Below are positions 7,735 to 12,420 of a stretch of 12,420 bases of DNA, one piece after another (position 1 is the first letter of the stretch; the number at the start of each line of letters is the position of its first letter). The stretch lies in contig JASAOO010002887.1 of NCBI GenBank assembly GCA_030849075.1, forward strand, positions 1 to 12,420, written 5' to 3'. The notes beneath the pieces are model-generated. The model was not told the origin of the DNA. It made no database searches and worked only from the letters and a program-made list of their open reading frames with translations. The position numbers and the translations under genes were made by a program. This DNA comes from Zelonia costaricensis. Lineage: Eukaryota; Euglenozoa; Kinetoplastea; Trypanosomatida; Trypanosomatidae.

Positions 7735-7959
7735 TTGCGCCTCTCCAGTGAGAGCGCCGCTTCCCGCCGAAGTCTGCGAGGGCTCGACAAAAAGGGGTCG
7801 GCTTTGAAGACGCCGATAGCAGACAATAAAGAAGCGGGCGAGGTGGCGATTAGACAGCAGATCTGCTGCACCTGTGCAGAAGGGTATCGAGCACGTGCTT
7901 CGCGATGAACAGGTACGGGGTGGAGAGCGGGGAGGGGGCAGTTCAAGAGGCGACGAGGG

Positions 7960-8000
7960 GTGTGTGTGTTTGTGTTTGTGTTTGTGTATGTGTATGTGTG
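7960..8000. repeat. GT-rich microsatellite
   Basis: On the + strand a run of TGTGTGTTTG-like units passes into GTGTATG units and ends in GTGTGTC. It is a short imperfect dinucleotide/hexanucleotide repeat in the presumed 3' UTR of the methyltransferase mRNA, where it reads as CA repeats. Confidence 0.75.
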
Positions 8001-8421
8001 TCAAAGAGTGCCAATTGTGGGTACGTGAGGCGCTGCGGGTGCCATACGGAATGGAGGTGCGCGCCCTTGTTCCCCTCAAGCAGTGCAAGCCGGCAAGCCA
8101 CGACCTCGCCAACAAGCAGTCGTACTAGGGCGGTTGACAGGAGAGCCTTTTGGGGGTTCCTCTTGTGTGTTGGCGCCGTTCCCCCACCCCCCTCCCCCTT
8201 TCCACGGTGAGACTTTCAATTCTGTCTTTTTTTTGTTTACTTCCGTTGTCGGTTTGATTTAATGCGAGTGCACGTGCCCGCCACGGTGAGGCACGCACCA
8301 TGCAGCGCACAGGAAGGCGCGGCAGCAGCCGCTGAGCCCGCGGCCCGTTGGAAGAAATGAGGCGAAGACAGGCGCCTGCATCGCTCGCCGTGACCCCCCC
8401 TCCCCTCCGCCGCACTGCGTC

Positions 8422-9486
8422 TCAGTCGAGCACGCGAAAGCGCCCTTGCAGGAAGCGCCGTGCCAGCGATACGCTGGTCTTGCGGTTCGTGACTTCGTTC
8501 TCGATCACGCCGGCATCGATCACGGCGAACCCCGCCTCTTCAAACAGCACACGCACCTCCTCGACGGAGAAGAAGTGGCTGAGCGTGCCGTTCGTGCGCT
8601 CGTACGTGTTGCTGCCCTGCGCGTCCTCGCCATCGTCGCCACGGCGCCTCCGCTGCGCCTTCGATTGAAAGCGCCGCTCCGCGTGGTCGCTGACGGCGTA
8701 GTCGCGGAAGTACAGCACCCCTCCCGGGCGCGCCATGCACGCGGCGATGCGGCGCAGCACGAGAACGTGCGACGACACCGGAATGGAGCAGAGCACAAAA
8801 ATCAGCGACACGAACTCGGGCAGCGGTGTGGCGGGCGAGGACGTCAGCGGCGACGGGGCCGCGGCGGTGGTCGCAGACGGCGCCGTGGTGGACGCTTTGA
8901 AGAAGGTGCAGTCGGCGACGTCCGCCTCAGCTGGGTTCAGAACACAAACGTGCACCTTCGCCGCCAGCTCCGGCGACAGGGACGCACTTTTTTCCTTTAA
9001 GAGGGCGATGGCGACGGAGGAGATGTCAAAGCCGAGCAGGGCACGCCACTGCGGCAGGTGGCCGAACTCGGTGAAGACGGGCAACATCGCATTGCCCACC
9101 CCGCAGCCGGCCTCCATCCACGCAAAGGTCGGTGCCGCGTCGGTCGTGTCCGCCGCTGCGACCGCCGCGTCGATGGCGGCGCGCAGCTCGTGGAACTCGC
9201 GCAGGATGTAGTGTCGATCCTTGTACCCGTTCACCGTGTTGTTGCGGTAGTAGAGGTCCCACTGCCGCTTGTGCAAGTCTGTGTATCGGTTCACGCGGTG
9301 GGCCTGGAGCTGGCCGCTGCTGTACGGGCGGTACTCCTGCACAAAAGGCGGGTACGGCGGTGATCGCGCGCGCTTGCGGCTCGACGTCGCGTCGCCCTTC
9401 TCCTCCTGCGGCGACGCGTGCGCGGGGGAGGCGACGTGCGCCATCTCGTCAGAGGCGGAGAGGGAGGGGGTAGAGGACGCAGACAT
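8422..9486 (-). CDS. TRM140: METTL6/Trm140-type tRNA 3-methylcytidine methyltransferase
   Basis: Predicted 354-residue SAM-dependent methyltransferase. The family forms m3C at position 32 of the anticodon loop of tRNA-Thr and tRNA-Ser. Start ATG 9486 is chosen because the open frame further upstream has no ATG, is Pro/Leu/Ser-rich, and covers the probable splice acceptor. N-terminal residues 1-45 are low complexity with an RKRAR cluster (37-41). Family blocks follow in order: WDLYYRNNTVNGYKDRHY (76-93, the conserved RNA-handling segment), motif I EAGCGVGN (125-132), acidic GFD (152-154), SLIFVLCSIP (227-236), GGVLYFRDYAVSDHAERRF (255-273) and NTYERTNGTLSHFF (293-306). An Ala/Ser/Thr/Pro-rich insert lies at about 197-222, between core strands. 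Trypanosomatids are known to carry two paralogues, TRM140a and b; in Trypanosoma brucei TRM140a works with the deaminase ADAT2/3 on tRNA-Thr. I cannot tell which paralogue this is. Family call firm; exact tRNA target is inference. Confidence 0.88.
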   Translation of the reverse strand: MSASSTPSLSASDEMAHVASPAHASPQEEKGDATSSRKRARSPPYPPFVQEYRPYSSGQLQAHRVNRYTDLHKRQWDLYYRNNTVNGYKDRHYILREFHELRAAIDAAVAAADTTDAAPTFAWMEAGCGVGNAMLPVFTEFGHLPQWRALLGFDISSVAIALLKEKSASLSPELAAKVHVCVLNPAEADVADCTFFKASTTAPSATTAAAPSPLTSSPATPLPEFVSLIFVLCSIPVSSHVLVLRRIAACMARPGGVLYFRDYAVSDHAERRFQSKAQRRRRGDDGEDAQGSNTYERTNGTLSHFFSVEEVRVLFEEAGFAVIDAGVIENEVTNRKTSVSLARRFLQGRFRVLD

Positions 9487-9880
9487 GTGCGCTGTCGCCG
9501 CCTCGTGCTGGGAGCGACGGGGGCAGGTCGGACAGAGGAGGAGGGGGGTGGGGGTCAGGTGGTGAGGTGAGGGCAGAGAAGGCGTGGGTGGGGGTAGGGA
9601 GAGAGGCGCCACCAGAGAGGGTACGCAAGCCGCTGCTTGGGTCAATACCGCGCTCTAACGAAGGGCGCGCCGCACAGGCAGACACACCTTCTCCTGAACG
9701 CAGCGTCGAGAGGGGAAAGAAGTGTGCTGCGCTGTCGCCTGGGGACTCCGGACCACTCGTCGTCGTCCCTTCTCTCTTCTCAGCCTCTTTCTTTCCTCAT
9801 TTGCGGCACTCCTGCGCCGCCGTGCTTTCCCTTCCCTCGCGCCACGAGGCACGCGCAGCCGAGCAGCAGGACAAGCACCG
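9487..9880. other. Compact spacer between cyclophilin and methyltransferase genes
   Basis: This is the shortest spacer in the window, 394 bases between the cyclophilin stop and the methyltransferase ATG. It must hold the cyclophilin 3' UTR, its polyadenylation site and the methyltransferase splice signal. The half next to the methyltransferase is the pyrimidine tract in the mRNA sense. The half next to the cyclophilin is pyrimidine-rich on the opposite (+) strand, with a CTTCTCAG at 9776-9783. No gene is seen. Confidence 0.6.
9508..9600 (-). promoter_or_regulatory. Polypyrimidine tract and likely trans-splice acceptor of the methyltransferase gene
   Basis: On the minus strand about 90 bases (9600 to 9510) are strongly pyrimidine-rich with only scattered purines, and the AG at 9509-9508 follows directly. 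This would leave a leader of about 21 nt before ATG 9486. It also explains the Pro/Leu/Ser-rich open frame upstream of the ATG, which is the tract translated. Other AGs further upstream cannot be excluded. Confidence 0.55.
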
Positions 9881-10588
9881 CTACAGTTTTACTGCCCCCT
9901 CAGCGAAGGGGTTGTAGAGCACCGTGGCGCCCGTGATGCGAACGTGCTCGGCGTCTTGCACGAAGTTCTTCGCATCCACCTCCGCCGCGGCCGCCTCCAG
10001 CGCGCGCAGCACCGCGTCGCCGCTAAGGTGCGCCACGCCGTCGGCACCCTCGCCGGCGTCTTCCTCCGGCGAGCTATCAGGTGCGTCCTCCACGACGGCG
10101 GCGTCCGCGACATATGCGCCGTTGAGATCGACCGCGCCAAAGGCGGTGTAGACGCCGTCCAAGGCGGGCTGCGAGCTCGTCGTAATGAAGAACTGCGAGG
10201 CGTTGGTGTCTGCCTTGCTGCCCTTGTGCGCCATGGAGAGCACGCCGCGGCGGGCGTGGCTCGTGGTGCCGAACCCCTCATCACGGAAGTAGCGCCCCGG
10301 CTGCACGCCGGCTGCGATTATGGAGGTGGCCTCCGCAGATGACGTAGCGGCGGAGTCGGGCTGCGGTGCTGCGCCGCTCAGCGTGGCAAACACACACTCG
10401 CCGCCTTTGCCGGTGTTGGTTGGATCCCCCGTCTGCAAGAGGATGCCAGGGAAGTGCCGGTAGAAGCGGCAACCGTCATAGTACCCTGACGCGCAGAGAG
10501 CGAGAAAGTTGAAGGCGGCGAGTGGGCAGGCTTGATAGTGCAGCAGAACCGGGAGGTCGCCAGCCGTGGTGTGCAAGACGACAGCCAT
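9881..10588 (-). CDS. PPIL3: PPIL3-like cyclophilin-type peptidyl-prolyl isomerase with two insertions
   Basis: Predicted 235-residue cyclophilin; the family isomerises X-Pro bonds, and PPIL3-type members associate with the spliceosome in other eukaryotes. The start ATG 10588 gives MAVVLHTTAGDLPV, matching the usual PPIL3 opening; the codons upstream contain no ATG. Diagnostic blocks: NFLALCASGYYDGC (27-40), QTGDPTNTGKGG (52-63), RGVLSMA (114-120), NASQFFIT (129-136) and a C-terminal NPFA (226-229). By alignment to human CypA, Arg55 is kept (Arg44), Gln63 is kept (Gln52) and Phe113 is kept (Phe134), but Phe60 is Ile49, Trp121 is Ala142 and His126 is Tyr147. Human PPIL3 is about 160 residues; the excess comes mainly from an Ala/Ser-rich insert (about 66-100) and an acidic one (about 155-190). 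No signal peptide or membrane segment is seen, so nuclear or cytosolic. Loss of the Trp suggests weak cyclosporin binding. Subfamily call is good; the spliceosome role is inferred. Confidence 0.88.
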   Translation of the reverse strand: MAVVLHTTAGDLPVLLHYQACPLAAFNFLALCASGYYDGCRFYRHFPGILLQTGDPTNTGKGGECVFATLSGAAPQPDSAATSSAEATSIIAAGVQPGRYFRDEGFGTTSHARRGVLSMAHKGSKADTNASQFFITTSSQPALDGVYTAFGAVDLNGAYVADAAVVEDAPDSSPEEDAGEGADGVAHLSGDAVLRALEAAAAEVDAKNFVQDAEHVRITGATVLYNPFAEGAVKL

Positions 10589-10778
10589 CCGTACTAGGTT
10601 CTTCTGATGATAGTGCTGTGGCACGTGCGGGTGCGACGTTGTGGGGAAGTTTCGTGGCACGCGTAGTCACACACGCACAGGTGCGTGACGCGCAGACCGA
10701 GTGGTGCACAGAAGTGTCCGCGATGTGGAGGAGGCACGGCACAGGAAGAACACGGTCGACAGCAGACAAGAGAGGAAG

Positions 10779-10804
10779 CTGAAAGTGGGGAAGAAAAAGG
10801 AGCG
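10779..10804 (-). promoter_or_regulatory. Polypyrimidine tract and trans-splice acceptor of the cyclophilin gene
   Basis: The clearest splice signal in the window. On the minus strand CTCCTTTTTCTTCCCCACTT (10802 to 10783) runs directly into TCAG, with AG at 10780-10779. Spliced-leader addition here would give a 5' UTR of about 190 nt. I find no ATG in this leader before 10588, which agrees with the chosen start codon. Confidence 0.65.
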
Positions 10805-11321
10805 TGCGGTGTGAAGATCCCGCCGTCCCTGTGCAGTCGGCGCGTGTGTCGAGCATGACGACGAGGCTGGGAGAGGCGGCCTTTTTTATGCGCAACAACT
10901 GCCAGGGGGGAGGTGGGTGCCCTAAAAAGAAGCACACAGTCTCCAGGCCCTCTCGAAGCTTGGTGTGGTGAGCACATGCCAACCCGCGTGTGCGTCCTGT
11001 GTCTGTGCGCGCCTCTTTCGTTCTGTTCGTGTCAGGCGTTCTTCTCTCTCCGTCCTTTCTTTCTTCGGCATCCGGTTCGTGGTTACCGCTTTGCTAATAT
11101 GAAGGTGCTAGGAGGAATGGCGCTCGCATGCAACGGCGATCCCATGCACGCCCTCTCGCCCCCTCCCCCACCTACCAATCCGTCCCCCTGCCCTCGCCTC
11201 CAAGAACGAAGTGAAAAACGAAAAACGACTGCAGTCACCCAGGTGCAAGGGGACGCGGGGCAAAAAGACAAAACGCTGGCATCTCCAGTTCACACGCCGT
11301 GGGAACGACCACGTTGGGCTG

Positions 11322-11722
11322 ACACACACACACACACGTACCCCTCCCTACCGCACTGCTCTGGAGGTTGGCATGGAAAGCCGCGAGGTGAAGCCGATAG
11401 CTGCCAAATAATGGACGGAGAGGCGGCTTTGTGAGGTGCGTGTGCCAGTGGTCAAGCACGCGACCGACTGAGAGTGAGCGAGAGGATGGGGAGGGGGGGC
11501 AGGGGTGCCGGTAGTGCAAGCAGGGCCTGCGCGGAGAAGAGAGGGGGAGAGGTGGGTTGGAGCCGCGTGTGTGCAACGGCTAAGGAGGGATGCCGGGTGA
11601 GAGAGACACGCAGCCATGGGCAATAGTGGGGGGAAGGGTGGAAGGGGTGGGGGAAGGAAAAGAAGAAGGAGTGAAGGACGGACAGTCACGCAGGCGCAAG
11701 CAAACACACACACACACACACA
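11322..11722. repeat. Two CA microsatellites
   Basis: Near-perfect CA runs on the + strand at about 11322-11337 and 11704-11722, both in noncoding DNA. In the minus-strand transcript they read as GU repeats. The copy near 11710 is flanked by CAAAC on both sides. Confidence 0.75.
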
Positions 11723-12420
11723 AAGGCAAACAAACCGCTCAGGGTGACGCGAAAAGTGGAAAGCGTAGCTAAGAGGGTCCGCTGGATGACGAAGGCTGGC
11801 ACAGGAGCGTAACGCCCACTTCGTCCTCTTGCGCGAGAACGTGAGAGAAAAAAAAGGGAAAGTGAAGCGTCAGAGAGGATGTCGAGTAGCGCATCAGAAC
11901 CCTCATCGTGCTACAAGAGGTGCGGGGCGCAAAACCAATCGGCACGGGTGACGACGAAGTTGAGCACCGTCTCCCTCCTCCACACCACACGGGAAGGGGT
12001 GGAGGGAGACATGCTGTCAAACCTCGCGACCACATACAAAAGCGCACAGACACACAAGCACCGACGCACACAAAGACAAACGGCACGCGAGGTGAGGCGA
12101 GCCGAGGGGAAGTGGAGCGCAGAGATGTATAAAGGACCACGAGGCATGCGGCGCCTTGACGCAACAAGGCCGAAACGAGGGGTGGGGGGTGGGCGCAGCG
12201 CCGTCCCGTCGTAAGCGCAGTCGAGACGGGACACACTACGGGGCCCCCACGGTGATTGGCAGGTCGACCCGAGAAGCGCGACGGTTTAAGCAAGTCAACA
12301 CCACTGCAGCGCTTACGCGCCGAGCGTGGTTTGAGCAGGAACAAAGAAAAGCAGTGGGCCGCCGCAGCCTCTCATCCGTCCTTCGAACTACAGCGAAAAG
12401 CACGAGCAGATCAGGAAAGG

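Larger units (their letters stand above)
7569..8421. other. 0.85 kb spacer between methyltransferase and XPG genes
   Basis: No gene is supported. In the minus sense it contains the 3' UTR of the methyltransferase mRNA and the 5' leader of XPG. It holds the poly-G run 7724-7734, a GT-rich repeat at about 7960-8000, a C-rich stretch at about 8180-8200 and a T-rich stretch at 8226-8240 on the + strand. A long open frame on the minus strand (8115-7480) begins without an ATG, and its His/Lys/Thr-rich segment is simply the GT repeat read in frame. Confidence 0.6.
10589..12420. other. 1.8 kb right flank without a convincing gene
   Basis: The left part (10589-10804) is the predicted cyclophilin leader and its splice signal. 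Beyond that I see no ATG-initiated frame of coding quality on either strand. Contents include a + strand pyrimidine stretch at about 11039-11076, CA runs at 11322-11337 and 11704-11722, and a + strand purine-rich block at about 11470-11700, a pyrimidine tract in the mRNA sense with a first AG near 11581-11580. From about 12100 to 12344 the composition is more balanced. Most of this is presumably the 3' UTR and spacer of a minus-strand gene to the right. A degenerate SIDER retroposon or a noncoding RNA is possible but cannot be shown by eye. Confidence 0.55.

Noticed and set aside
7480..8115. 211-codon minus-strand frame upstream of XPG
   Set aside because: Starts with TTG, reads through the GT repeat as a His/Lys run, and overlaps the XPG start in another frame.
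9487..9645. N-terminal extension of the methyltransferase to 9645
   Set aside because: The first codon is TTG, and the extension is the splice-site pyrimidine tract read as Pro/Leu/Ser.
10589..10660. N-terminal extension of the cyclophilin to 10660
   Set aside because: The first codon is GTG, and the canonical PPIL3 opening starts at the ATG at 10588.
11099..11434. 111-codon ATG-led + strand frame behind a pyrimidine tract at 11039-11076
   Set aside because: There is no AG between the tract and the ATG, so it lacks a splice site in front of the start. The product is low complexity and on the wrong strand.
12262..12270. GGTCGACCC resembling a tRNA B box
   Set aside because: No A box, acceptor stem or anticodon arm can be built around it.
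11769..12344. 191-codon minus-strand open frame at the right end
   Set aside because: It begins at a TTG, has no ATG until late in the frame, and encodes Cys/Val/Ser-rich low-complexity sequence from GU repeats.

Overview
The window looks like nuclear DNA from a trypanosomatid, most likely Leishmania or a close relative such as Leptomonas, Crithidia, Endotrypanum or Porcisia. Four intronless genes all lie on the minus strand. The coding DNA is GC-rich with GC at third positions, and the proteins carry Ala, Ser and Pro low-complexity inserts. Long polypyrimidine tracts followed by AG sit upstream of the genes on the coding strand, as trans-splicing requires. The spacers hold CA/GT microsatellites and homopolymer runs. 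There are no bacterial promoters, ribosome binding sites or operon spacing. One ambiguous base (n at 792) suggests a draft assembly. Assignment to genus is inference; no species call is possible by eye.

In transcription order (right to left): 12420-10589 has no convincing gene and holds the presumed 5' leader of the first gene plus upstream noncoding DNA. 10588-9881 encodes a PPIL3-like cyclophilin. 9486-8422 encodes a METTL6/Trm140-type tRNA m3C methyltransferase. 7568-4734 encodes an XPG/RAD2-type repair endonuclease. 2915-714 encodes a MATE-family multidrug/organic-cation transporter with a long Ser/Pro-rich tail. 713-1 is 3' flank, ending in a poly-C tract and AG that may serve a further gene beyond the left edge. 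Spacers between genes are about 0.4, 0.85 and 1.8 kb. About 55 percent of the window is coding.

The genes have unrelated jobs: protein folding and possibly splicing, tRNA modification, DNA repair, and membrane transport. This is what is expected of a trypanosomatid polycistronic unit, where neighbours share transcription but not pathway. Regulation is expected after transcription, through trans-splicing, polyadenylation and UTRs. I see no mobile element, CRISPR array or tRNA that I can support, and no clear new multi-gene system. The best leads are inside the proteins: candidate TFIIH-binding and PCNA-binding motifs in the XPG protein, two unusual insertions and altered pocket residues in the cyclophilin, a possible tie of the methyltransferase to tRNA editing, and a phospho-motif-rich tail on the transporter whose end is uncertain because of the n.
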